From Methanomicrobiales archaeon (GTDB lineage Archaea > Halobacteriota > Methanomicrobia > Methanomicrobiales > Methanospirillaceae): a DNA stretch of 64,000 bases. Of the stretch, positions 18,063 to 25,943 are shown in pieces (within the stretch, counting starts at the first letter, position 1; each line of letters opens with the position of its first letter). The stretch covers positions 33,876-97,875 of the forward strand of contig JALHCK010000009.1 of NCBI GenBank assembly GCA_022841205.1, written 5' to 3'. Made by a program: the position numbers and the translations under genes. The notes under the pieces are model-generated. The model made no database searches and was not told where the DNA came from. It worked only from the letters and a program-made list of their open reading frames with translations.

Positions 18063-18443
18063 ATGATTCCAATTTACCGGATAATCGGGTTGCTCTGCCT
18101 AGTGTGCCTTATTTTTGGCATGGCATCTGCAGGATCATTTTGCAGCAGGGTTGAGACCGGCAGCAGTATTACGCTTACGGCAGGGACCATCAGCACCCGG
18201 ATGGGAGAGCGGTTCATATCAGGTTCGGCCGATGCCGGCACAGAACTTCATAATCATGTCCTCGTGACCGAATATGCCCCGGGAATCCCGTCCCAGGGAT
18301 CAGTCTCTGCATTCATCAGGGGAACGATACAGGGAGACGGCGGGAGCCTGGAATTTGACGACACAACAGCCATGATAGGGAATATAACCAGCTTTTCGAA
18401 ATCAATGATCTATAATTCGAAAACCTCTTCCAGGTATTTCTGA
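18063..18443 (+). CDS. small secreted protein of unknown function
   Basis: A 126-residue protein with a clear signal peptide: IYRIIGLLCLVCLIFGMASAG, with cleavage likely after the ASA. The mature part of about 100 residues is Ser/Thr/Gly-rich and beta-like (SSITLTAGTISTRMGER, VSAFIRGTIQGDGGS, ITSFSKSMIYNS). I do not recognise a family by name. The end (SKTSSRYF) is abrupt, so the gene may be a shortened member of a longer secreted family; a T8 run directly after the stop could act as terminator. No neighbour explains its role. Confidence 0.6.
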   Translation: MIPIYRIIGLLCLVCLIFGMASAGSFCSRVETGSSITLTAGTISTRMGERFISGSADAGTELHNHVLVTEYAPGIPSQGSVSAFIRGTIQGDGGSLEFDDTTAMIGNITSFSKSMIYNSKTSSRYF

Positions 18444-18452
18444 TTTTTTTTA
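18440..18452 (+). terminator. T-rich transcription terminator
   Basis: The stop codon of the small secreted protein runs straight into a T8 tract (TGATTTTTTTTAAATT). Archaeal RNA polymerase ends transcripts at such oligo-T runs. Bases 18453-18737 after it contain no supportable gene. Confidence 0.45.
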
Positions 18453-18737
18453 AATTGCGGTGAAAGTTCTATCGTTCCATTCAAGGACGCGAACACCCGC
18501 TGGATCTTACAGCATGGCCGATACTGCTGAATAACCAATAGATCCGTTATGACCAGCTGAATTGCTCAGACACAAAAACAATCTGTTCCTTAATAGCGGC
18601 TATGCATCATTGGGGATCGTGTTCCCTCGAATTAGCAATTGCAATTGATTCAAGGGCATCCGGCAGAACGCCGTCCTGGTGGGGTATCAAACCACCAATC
18701 CCCCCTTAAAAAAGAGGCTGGAACCCTCACGTTCGGT

Positions 18738-19457
18738 TCAGGTTTTATAAAAGAGGGTGATCACATCTTTGAAATCGATATCTCCGTTGTTGTTATAGTC
18801 GAACAGGTTGACGGGTTGATTTTCGCGTATCCAGTCCATATACTTGAAATAAATGATAACATCGGTGAAATCGATCTCCCCGTTTCCATTCAGGTCTTCA
18901 TAGAACCCGTCACAATCCAGGTCGTTTGGGAGAGGGTAAAATTCAGAGTCCTGCGGTGTACCGACTTCCGGTGAATCCGATGGATTTTTCAGCCATGGAA
19001 ATGCGATAGGGCCTGCAGCACAGCCCATTTCATTTTCCGTGTTCTGGTCGGAGTTCCCGGTGATATCTGGAATTTCTATCAGACATCCCCCAACGATAAT
19101 CCCCGTGTCCTCATAGGAACATACCGCACCAACCGACCCGGTATCACCAAATGGACAAGCAGCACCAACCGACCCGGTATCACCAAATGGACAAACAGCA
19201 CCGACCGACCCGGTATCACCAAATGGACAAACAGCACCGATGGATCCGGTATCACCAAATGGACAAACAGCACCGACCGACCCGGTATCACCAAATGGAC
19301 AAACAGCACCAATGGATCCGGTATCACCAAATGGACAAACAGCACCGATGGATCCCGAAAACGAATCGAAAGGGCATATACTTCCTGCAGAACCGCATCC
19401 CACGAACCCGATAATGAGAATTATACTAGTAAGTAATGCAACGATATTTATTGCCAT
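18738..19457 (-). CDS. lipoprotein with seven 12-residue one-cysteine repeats and dockerin-like C-terminus
   Basis: A 239-residue envelope protein. The N-terminal hydrophobic stretch ends in GFVGC, a possible lipobox (Cys-21). Residues 35-118 are seven perfect-length tandem repeats of the form GS(I/V)GAVCPFGDT, each with one Cys at position 7, so Cys occurs every 12 residues; the last copy is diverged (CSYEDT). After a linker with further Cys comes a C-terminal dockerin type I-like module of about 60 residues with two calcium-loop segments, DLNGNGEIDFTD and DYNNNGDIDFKD. Dockerins bind cohesins; no cohesin gene is visible here. The repeats could form a disulfide-linked stalk or bind metal; this is inference. 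It is unrelated to its neighbours. Confidence 0.7.
   Translation of the reverse strand: MAINIVALLTSIILIIGFVGCGSAGSICPFDSFSGSIGAVCPFGDTGSIGAVCPFGDTGSVGAVCPFGDTGSIGAVCPFGDTGSVGAVCPFGDTGSVGAACPFGDTGSVGAVCSYEDTGIIVGGCLIEIPDITGNSDQNTENEMGCAAGPIAFPWLKNPSDSPEVGTPQDSEFYPLPNDLDCDGFYEDLNGNGEIDFTDVIIYFKYMDWIRENQPVNLFDYNNNGDIDFKDVITLFYKT
19104..19355 (-). repeat. seven tandem 36-bp coding repeats
   Basis: Seven consecutive 36-base units, in frame with the host gene, encode the 12-residue one-Cys repeats. Most copies differ by one to three bases (GTC/ATT at residue 3, one Ala for Val), showing recent expansion or homogenisation. There are no spacers, so it is not a CRISPR array. Confidence 0.9.
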
Positions 19458-19618
19458 ACTACGCCACCCTGATGATACCCGGGACAGACCCCCACAGCAC
19501 CAGAGGATCCGTCCGATAAAGTACCGCCATTTAGATTCTCATCAACCCATCTATATAAATTCTCTGGAACCGGGGAAGATGTCTTTTTGTACCTTGTACA
19601 CGAAGGCCGGAATTCTCG

Positions 19619-20201
19619 TTATTCACGAAATGCTGTCTGATCCATTCTCTTTTCCTTCCGGGTTCCGGGTTGACCAAGAACAGGACAGAGAAGTTCAATC
19701 TCCTCGCGGTTGGAATCAATTACGTACAGTGATGTACCAAAGCAGGGTTTCCGAAACGGCATCAGGATTCGTTCTGCCTCGCGGTCGATCCCGACCAGCA
19801 TTGCCCTCGGGAGGGTGATTGGAACATCCCGGAACAAGGTGTTTTGCCGGATCAGGTAATATTCCCGGCACATCTTCTTGACCCGGTTATCAGACCGCCG
19901 CGGAGTCACGTTGGCGAGCACAATTTCTGACCAGAGCTGGTTGAAACAGGGGCCCTCAGGCATGGCTGAAGGAAAGCAGCATCTCATGAAAAAGCTTTGC
20001 CAGGATTTGCGGTGACAGAGGTGAGTTCTGCCTGTCCCCGGTAGTTGCTCCATGGATCGGGCAATCCCGGGATTCTGCCCACGAAGCGACATTCCTTTTG
20101 ATGCCGCCTGGTATGTTCCCGAGTTGATCGTATCCGGCGGGCTTTTTGACCTCCGTATAGGTAGATACTCTCGCATGCGCAAACAGACAAGATTGCCACA
20201 A
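19619..20201 (-). pseudogene. frameshifted gene of unknown function
   Basis: Two minus-strand frames read as consecutive halves of one protein. The first (from 20201) has YTEVKKPAGYDQLGNIPGG and runs through LSPQILAKLFHEMLLSFSH before a stop at 19956. The second continues with PCFNQLWSEIVLANVTPRR, MCREYYLIRQNTLFRDV, LPRAMLVGIDREAERIL and ends NREEIELLCPVLG. They join if one base is dropped near 19960. I do not recognise the family. The upstream end is also unclear, so it may be a fragment. It could equally be a one-base assembly error in a live gene of about 190 residues. Confidence 0.4.
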
Positions 20202-20246
20202 AAAGGCAGGTGAACCAGTAGAATTGCTGGCAGATAAATAAGAGTA

Positions 20247-21491
20247 TTATCCCAGCCGCCGCCGGACCCGAACCGATTCGGCGTGGGCGTGGAGGCCTTC
20301 GGCGTTGGCGATGGTCTCGACAGTATCCCCGATCATCTCCAGCCCTTCACGGGAGACCATCTCTACTGATGCGGTCTTGCAGAAGTGGTGGACATCGAGA
20401 CCCGAGTAGGTCTTTGCATACCCTGCGGTAGGGAGGACGTGGTTGGTACCGATTGCGTAATCACCACAGGCAACTGCCGAGTACCGGCCGACAAAGATTG
20501 CCCCGGCATTGCGCACCTTCATGACCACCGGGAAGGGGTCTGCAACCTGGATGGAGAGGTGTTCGGGGGCCACAGCATCGGAAACGGCGATTGCCTCGTC
20601 CAGGTCACGGACCACCACGTACCCGGAGTTCTTCAATGCCGCTTCGATTATCTCCCTCCGTGGGGCATTGGCAGTCATAGTTGCAACTTCCCCTCCGATC
20701 TTTTCCACGAGGGCTTTATCAGTGGATATCAGGATGCATGCGGCGTCCGGGTCGTGTTCGGCCTGGGCAAGGACATCGGCAGCGACAAACCGGGCATCGG
20801 CAGTGTGGTCAGCGATTATTCCGATCTCGCTAGGACCGGCGGGGAAATCGATCTCGGCATATTCCCTGAGCATTATCTTGGCTAAAGTAACGTAGATGTT
20901 GCCCGGGCCGACGATCTTTTGCACCGGCTTCACCGATTCGGTCCCGAGTGCCAGGGCGGCGATGGCCTGGGCGCCACCGGACCGGTAGATCTCAGTTACC
21001 CCGGCCAGGTCGAGGGCGACAAGGGTCATGGGGCTGATTGGCGGCGGGGATATGGCACAGATCTCCGGGACTCCGGCCACCTTTGCCGGGATGGCGCACA
21101 TCAGCGCTGAAGAAGGGTAGGCGGCCCTCCCCCCGGGGATGTAGAGGCCGACCCGGGACAAGGGGGTGGTCTTGATCCCGAGCACGATGCCGGGGCCGAC
21201 CTCCTCCAGCCAGAGGTCCCGCGGTTTCTGCAGCTCGTGAAAACGCTCGATCCGGACCTTCGCTTCGGCCAGGCTCTCGATTACCGCATCGTCAACTTCA
21301 TCATAAGCCGCCTCCCGTTCCTCATCGGTCACGGCGATCTCCTCCAGCACGACATGCCGGGACATCTGCCGGAGTGCTGCATCACCATCCTCTCGGACAC
21401 GCCCGATGATCTCTGTCACCGTAGCCCGCGCTTCCTCGAGGTTTGATTTCCTGCCCGCAATCCAGGAATCGACCTCCACTGCCTTCCACAT
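20247..21491 (-). CDS. hisD: histidinol dehydrogenase
   Basis: A 414-residue enzyme for the last two steps of histidine synthesis: NAD-dependent oxidation of histidinol to histidine, using zinc. Family blocks are IYIPGGRAAYPSSALM, FRAGG-like SGGAQAIAALALG, KIVGPGNIYVTLAK, IDFPAGPSEIGIIAD, AQAEHDPDAACIL and GTNHVLPTAGYAKTYSGLDVHH, which include the zinc and catalytic Glu/His region. Length is normal and the gene looks intact. No other his genes are in this window, so it is dispersed from the rest of the pathway, as is common in archaea. The start codon ATG lies at 21491 after a plain AT-poor leader. Confidence 0.97.
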   Translation of the reverse strand: MWKAVEVDSWIAGRKSNLEEARATVTEIIGRVREDGDAALRQMSRHVVLEEIAVTDEEREAAYDEVDDAVIESLAEAKVRIERFHELQKPRDLWLEEVGPGIVLGIKTTPLSRVGLYIPGGRAAYPSSALMCAIPAKVAGVPEICAISPPPISPMTLVALDLAGVTEIYRSGGAQAIAALALGTESVKPVQKIVGPGNIYVTLAKIMLREYAEIDFPAGPSEIGIIADHTADARFVAADVLAQAEHDPDAACILISTDKALVEKIGGEVATMTANAPRREIIEAALKNSGYVVVRDLDEAIAVSDAVAPEHLSIQVADPFPVVMKVRNAGAIFVGRYSAVACGDYAIGTNHVLPTAGYAKTYSGLDVHHFCKTASVEMVSREGLEMIGDTVETIANAEGLHAHAESVRVRRRLG

Positions 21492-21638
21492 AGTGCCAAT
21501 AATTTCGGCCAGGAACGATGTTAATGTTTCTGCGATGCCAGGAAAGAGGGGAAGAATGGGGCCACATTATGACAACCCGCATACCTTTCCCATCAACACA
21601 CGAGCCTTGCAGAGAGCCAGGCTCAGGTATACGACCGG

Positions 21639-21917
21639 TTACTCTTCCATGGACTCTTCAGTAACTGCTTCCTCTCCAGTCTCTTCAGCGGTAGGGCTGG
21701 TCCAGACTTTCCAGACGAATGCGCCGGTGCAGAGCAGGATCAGCCCGGCCAGCAACACGGCGCTGAAGGCGTTTTCGGAGAAGTTGGTAGATACTGTAAA
21801 GCCTGTAGTTTCGAAAAATAACCCGATGATGAGCGCGACAACAAAGAACAGGATGAAGCCGACAAAGATGCCGGCAATGACCGCAGCGGTGATCCTGAGG
21901 GCAGAATGATGTACCAT
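21639..21917 (-). CDS. small two-helix membrane protein
   Basis: A 92-residue protein starting MVHHSALRI, with two membrane helices (AAVIAGIFVGFILFFVVALI, about residues 9-30; and AVLLAGLILLCTGAFVW, about 50-67) and an acidic C-terminal tail rich in Glu and Thr. The frame opens at 21968, but a TATA box at 21941-21948 places transcription start near the ATG at 21917. I do not recognise a family; such two-helix proteins are common in methanogens and no function can be claimed. Confidence 0.65.
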   Translation of the reverse strand: MVHHSALRITAAVIAGIFVGFILFFVVALIIGLFFETTGFTVSTNFSENAFSAVLLAGLILLCTGAFVWKVWTSPTAEETGEEAVTEESMEE

Positions 21918-21940
21918 GGATCTGATATCTGTGCCGGGTC

Positions 21941-21948
21941 TATAAAGA
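21941..21948 (-). promoter_or_regulatory. TATA box of the two-helix membrane protein gene
   Basis: Minus-strand CTTTATA, about 25-30 bases before the chosen ATG at 21917; decides against the longer frame from 21968. Confidence 0.5.
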
Positions 21949-22004
21949 AATTGGCCCGAAACAGGCAATGAACAGGTTAAAACAGGGGAATTTCCGCCCG
22001 GTGC

Positions 22005-22712
22005 TTACACGCCCTCCATCTGTTTTGCCGGGCAGAAGTTGCAAATCGAGAACGGGATCTCTTCTTCCTTGTCCCGGATGGGACAGAAATATTCCTGTCC
22101 CCGCCATTCTACCATGAAGCCTCCGGGAAATGGAGTGCCCACCGGATGACCGGGTTCGTCCATGACGAACATGGAAAAAGCCGAGAGCAGGTAGTAGAAC
22201 AGGGAACGGACCGGTCTTCCGAACCGGAACTCGGTAACGGAATCCGCCGGCTGTCCTAAACAGCCCTCCGGGACCATGGCTAAAAACTTTTCGAAGGTCT
22301 CAGGTTCGGTAACCGGTTGCTTCATTTGCCTGAATGCCCCGGAACGAAACATGCGGAGAAGCTGGTGGTGAGTGCCGAAGAACTGCTTGTGGAAATACGG
22401 CCGGATCTTCTCCCGGTACGGAGATGGGAGCCGATCCACCTCGTTTTTTATGCTTCCGCCGATTGCCTGGAGCTCGGCGAGCGTGAACTTCTCCACCTCG
22501 CGGGCGATGGCCTCACCGAGTTCGCCCCTGGTGCGGGCCTCTCCCATGCGGCGGACAGCTTCGCACACCCGGAGCAGAGAGGTCTCGTCTGCATCCGGAT
22601 ACTTCGCGCTGTCGCAGGAAACGGACATCAGCAGGTATACGATCTGGATCTTCGGGTTCTTGTAGTTATCAGCAAAGCCCTGCGTGCAGTGGACGTGCTC
22701 ATCCAACAGCAA
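22005..22712 (-). CDS. DUF2115 family protein
   Basis: A protein of up to 235 residues belonging to DUF2115 (UPF0305), a family found almost only in methanogens. Recognisable parts are the helical N-terminus (RVCEAVRRMGEARTRGEL), the middle YREKIRPYFHKQFFGTHHQLLRMF and the Cys-bearing end EEIPFSICNFCPAKQ. The late Cys-x2-Cys plus an earlier Cys (EYFCPIRDKE) could hold iron or zinc. The first 28 residues before MSVSCDSAKYPD look atypical, so the real start may be 22628. No function is known for this family. Confidence 0.8.
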   Translation of the reverse strand: MLLDEHVHCTQGFADNYKNPKIQIVYLLMSVSCDSAKYPDADETSLLRVCEAVRRMGEARTRGELGEAIAREVEKFTLAELQAIGGSIKNEVDRLPSPYREKIRPYFHKQFFGTHHQLLRMFRSGAFRQMKQPVTEPETFEKFLAMVPEGCLGQPADSVTEFRFGRPVRSLFYYLLSAFSMFVMDEPGHPVGTPFPGGFMVEWRGQEYFCPIRDKEEEIPFSICNFCPAKQMEGV

Positions 22713-22847
22713 TGAAATGTTGATCGCCAGGGATGATTAGCGAAGGTGTAGTTATAGGAAAATCCCCGCCCGGTCCAGGAAAAATGCATATCAGCAGAAG
22801 GATCAAGAGTACGTAAAACGGAAAGCCGGGACGGAGCTCTTGGAACC

Positions 22848-24536
22848 ATGGACAGGACCAACCAGCAGATCGCGGAGAAACTGAATCTCATGGCAGAATT
22901 GCTGGAGATCAAGGGGGAGAATGTGTTCAAGGTCCGCGCATTTTCCCGCGCTGCAGATATTACCGACCGGTTCGGTAATCCGCTTGCATCCCTTGATGAA
23001 CAGAGCCTTGCCACGATCCCGGGGATCGGGAAAAATATCGCAAAAAAGATCCGCGAAATAGTAGAGACAGGGACGTTCCAGGAACTCGAGGAGATAAAAT
23101 CCGATATCCCTGACTCCCTTATCGAGCTGCTCCGGCTTGATGGAGTTGGCCCAAAGACCGTTGCCACGCTCAGGAAAAAGCTCTCTGTTGAGAGTATCGA
23201 TGACCTGGAGCGGGAAGCACGCAACCGCCGCATCAGGTCGCTTAGGGGATTTGGTGAGAAGAAGGAGGAAGGTTTTCTCAAGGCAATCGCCGCCTATCAT
23301 GAGCAGTCTGATCGGATGAACCGGCTAGAAGCCGATGAGGTTGTAGAAAGAGTCCGGTCTGCATTCACCCCGGGAACCTTTGAAATTGCCGGAAGTTATC
23401 GCCGTGGAAAAAGCACAGTTGGCGATATCGACGTGGTAACCACGGAGCCGGCGCACACGGTCAATTCGCGGCTCCGATCCCTTGCAGACGAGATGATTGA
23501 CGAGGGTGAGAAGAGAACGTCCATACGCGTGATTGGAAGACGGGTCGATGTCCGATTTTGCCACCCCCGCCAGTTCGGCTCGATGCTTCTCTATCTCACC
23601 GGGTCAAAAGAATTCAATATCAGGCTCCGGGAGATTGCCATCTCGCGTGGATACAAGCTGAATGAATACGGAATCGAAGACAGGATCGGTGGAATTCGAA
23701 GAGATTTTGCGGCCGAAAAGGACCTCTTCTCGTTCCTCGCCATGGAGCCGGTTGTCCCTGAGCTCCGGGAAAACTGGGGAGAGGTTGAAGCGGCCCTCAA
23801 AGGATCGCTGCCGGACCTTGTTTCGGTGGACTCCATCCGCGGGGATCTCCATGTCCACAGCACGTGGAGTGATGGACGGCTCACCATAGAGGAACTGGCG
23901 CGGGAAGGCGAGAAGCTCGGGTATGAATACCTCGTCTGCTCCGATCATTCTGCAACCCTTGGGTTCGCCCACGGGCTTGATGAAGAGGCCCTTGCCCGGC
24001 AGTCCCACGAGATAGAACTGGTGAACCGGTCATCGTCCTGCCGGATCCTGCATGGAACCGAGGTGGATATTCTCTCCGATGGCACACTCGGGTTTCCATC
24101 AAGGGCACTTGAAGATCTCGATATTGTCGTTGCATCGGTCCATTCCGGCTTCTCCCAGGAGCGCGATGTCATGACCCGCAGGATCCTCTCGGCCCTTGAC
24201 AATGAGCATGTCGATATTATCGGGCATCCGACCGGCAGGATCATCGGGCGTCGCCAGCCCTATGCTGTCGATATGGACAGGGTAATCGACCGTGCCCGGG
24301 AAACTTCAACGGCCCTCGAGTGCAATGCATCACCGTACCGGCTTGATCTGGATGATGTGCATATCCGGCAGGCTGTAGACCGCGGGGTCAGGATTGCGAT
24401 CGGAACCGACGCTCATGAAGCGTTCGAATTCGGGCATATCCAGTACGGGGTCACCACCTGCCGGAGGGGCTGGGCGAGAGCCACGGATATATTAAATACC
24501 CTGCACCTGGGCGAACTCCTGGAGTGGGCATCGTGA
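22848..24536 (+). CDS. polX: DNA polymerase X family protein with PHP exonuclease domain
   Basis: A 562-residue PolX: an 8-kDa-like domain with helix-hairpin-helix motifs (IPGIGKNIAKKI; LDGVGPKTVATL), the polymerase palm with EIAGSYRRGKSTVGDIDVV (two metal-binding Asp), and RVDVRFCHPRQFGS carrying the third Asp. From about residue 330 follows a PHP domain with HVHSTWSDG, CSDHSATLGFAHG, VASVHSG, IIGHPTGR and IAIGTDAHE, giving the metal site for 3'-5' exonuclease or AP-endonuclease activity. It acts in short-gap repair. Its stop overlaps the next gene by 4 bases (GTGA), so the two are co-transcribed. Confidence 0.95.
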   Translation: MDRTNQQIAEKLNLMAELLEIKGENVFKVRAFSRAADITDRFGNPLASLDEQSLATIPGIGKNIAKKIREIVETGTFQELEEIKSDIPDSLIELLRLDGVGPKTVATLRKKLSVESIDDLEREARNRRIRSLRGFGEKKEEGFLKAIAAYHEQSDRMNRLEADEVVERVRSAFTPGTFEIAGSYRRGKSTVGDIDVVTTEPAHTVNSRLRSLADEMIDEGEKRTSIRVIGRRVDVRFCHPRQFGSMLLYLTGSKEFNIRLREIAISRGYKLNEYGIEDRIGGIRRDFAAEKDLFSFLAMEPVVPELRENWGEVEAALKGSLPDLVSVDSIRGDLHVHSTWSDGRLTIEELAREGEKLGYEYLVCSDHSATLGFAHGLDEEALARQSHEIELVNRSSSCRILHGTEVDILSDGTLGFPSRALEDLDIVVASVHSGFSQERDVMTRRILSALDNEHVDIIGHPTGRIIGRRQPYAVDMDRVIDRARETSTALECNASPYRLDLDDVHIRQAVDRGVRIAIGTDAHEAFEFGHIQYGVTTCRRGWARATDILNTLHLGELLEWAS

Positions 24537-25168
24537 TTTACCGGCTTTATGAATGGGTGCTTCTCAAAAGGATTGTCATCCTGCCTTCTCACATCTGTTT
24601 CATGATCACCGGGGAAGATCTCAGGAATGCACCGGAAAAACTTGCACATGTTGCCCATTGGTGCCGCGATGTCAACCGTCATGTCGCGGGGACTGGGATA
24701 ACTGCCAGAGGCCCGGAAACCATCGAGGGAGTAACAGTCCATATAAGCACTTCCGATCCCGAAGAGATAGTGCCTTTCCTTCGGGAGATACGGAAGGTTC
24801 GCAGGTATGCATCGCTCGTGATGTATCCTGAAGGGCATGAAGAGGGTGGAACTGCGGGAATCGAATTCGGGATCGCTGTCGGGACGAGCGGGCGCGATGA
24901 AATCGTCTCCTGCATCCGTTCCATGGCCGCTGATGGAATGATGCCTGATGATGTCGATGAAGAAGCCTTCGAGCGCTGCCTGACCTTCCGGTACACACCG
25001 GACCTGGTGATCAAGACCGGGGGGTATCACCTCACCGATTTCCTCATCTGGCAGTCGGTCTATTCGGAGCTCTTCTTCTCCGATGTAAACTGGAAATTAT
25101 TCAGAAAGACTGATTTTCTCCGTGCACTCCGCGATTACCAGGCACGGGTCAGGCGGTTTGGGACGTAG
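24533..25168 (+). CDS. cis-prenyltransferase-like accessory subunit lacking the catalytic Asp
   Basis: A 211-residue divergent relative of undecaprenyl diphosphate synthase. It aligns with the convergent uppS product: LPSHICFMITGEDL opposite IPSHIAIIQDGNRR, TPDLVIKTGGYHLTDFLIWQ opposite VDLVIRTGNEYRTSNFLPWL, and KTDFLRALRDYQ opposite RIDFLRALRIYS. The diphosphate-binding Asp-Gly-Asn-Arg motif is gone, so it should be inactive alone. It keeps the late WQSVYSELFF part and ends in RRFGT, the C-terminal RxG motif that non-catalytic partners such as NgBR provide in two-subunit cis-prenyltransferases. GTG at 24533 gives a 4-base overlap with polX (24524 is the alternative). It overlaps uppS tail to tail by 20 bases. 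Confidence 0.8.
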   Translation: MIYRLYEWVLLKRIVILPSHICFMITGEDLRNAPEKLAHVAHWCRDVNRHVAGTGITARGPETIEGVTVHISTSDPEEIVPFLREIRKVRRYASLVMYPEGHEEGGTAGIEFGIAVGTSGRDEIVSCIRSMAADGMMPDDVDEEAFERCLTFRYTPDLVIKTGGYHLTDFLIWQSVYSELFFSDVNWKLFRKTDFLRALRDYQARVRRFGT

Positions 25169-25943
25169 GCCCGGGGCCGGAACCCAATGATGCTTCCCGG
25201 CGCTGCGAGTAGATGCGTAATGCTCTCAGGAAATCTATCCTCCGAAATATCGGCCAGTAGGGAGCACAAAAACAGACTGCTGATTCGTGTCCGTTTGCAA
25301 GCCAGGGGAGAAAGTTCGAAGTCCTGTACTCATTTCCGGTTCGTATGACGAGATCCACCGGAGGAAGATTATGGTCGGCGCAAATATGTTGTTCAACAAG
25401 TGAACGGTTGATGTCCCTTACCGTATAAGTCCCTTCGCGTACCTTTTGGAGGATTGACCTGGCAGCACGCACGATCTCGTTTCGCCCGCCGTAAGCTATT
25501 GCAATATTCAGGAAATATGCGTGGTAATCGGCTGTCGCTTCTTCAGCGCGCTCGATGGCTGTCCTCAAATCCCCGGGAAGGAGGGACCGGTCACCGATCA
25601 TGCGGACACAGACATGGTTCCGGTGTATCCTTGGGTCGTCAAGGACGCGGGAAAACCGGTCTTTGAAGAGGTCAAAGAGCGCCCGGACTTCCTGTGAGTC
25701 GCGGCTGAAATTTTCTGTAGAAAAGGAGTAAAGTGTAACATGCGAAATCCCAAGAGCACGCGTCCATTCGAGCACTTCTTCTGTCCGGTCTGCTCCAAGC
25801 CGGTGCCCCTCATTTCTCAGGATCCCCTGGGAACTCGCATACCGCCTGTTCCCATCCTGTATGATGGCGATATGAGAAGGGATGAACCGGATCTGGCCTT
25901 CTAGCATCCGTTCATAGACAGGTTCGAGGAGCTGGCGGATCAT
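25149..25943 (-). CDS. uppS: cis-prenyltransferase (undecaprenyl/polyprenyl diphosphate synthase family), catalytic subunit
   Basis: A 264-residue Z-prenyl chain elongation enzyme making the long polyprenyl carrier for glycan assembly. It has the catalytic motif IPSHIAIIQDGNRRYAS, TLYSFSTENFSR, LNIAIAYGGRNEIV and DLVIRTGNEYRTSNFLPW. The usual fifth region is altered (NGHESAVCF in place of AYSELYF), and the C-terminus (REASLGSG) lacks a clean RxG motif. Both missing pieces are present in the neighbouring non-catalytic paralogue, which supports a two-subunit enzyme. The ATG overlaps the radical SAM stop by 4 bases (ATGA). Confidence 0.9.
   Translation of the reverse strand: MIRQLLEPVYERMLEGQIRFIPSHIAIIQDGNRRYASSQGILRNEGHRLGADRTEEVLEWTRALGISHVTLYSFSTENFSRDSQEVRALFDLFKDRFSRVLDDPRIHRNHVCVRMIGDRSLLPGDLRTAIERAEEATADYHAYFLNIAIAYGGRNEIVRAARSILQKVREGTYTVRDINRSLVEQHICADHNLPPVDLVIRTGNEYRTSNFLPWLANGHESAVCFCAPYWPIFRRIDFLRALRIYSQRREASLGSGPGPTSQTA

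Noticed and set aside
19104..19355. Regular 36-base repeats as a CRISPR array
   Set aside because: The units are head to tail without spacers and are in frame with a coding sequence; no cas genes are present.
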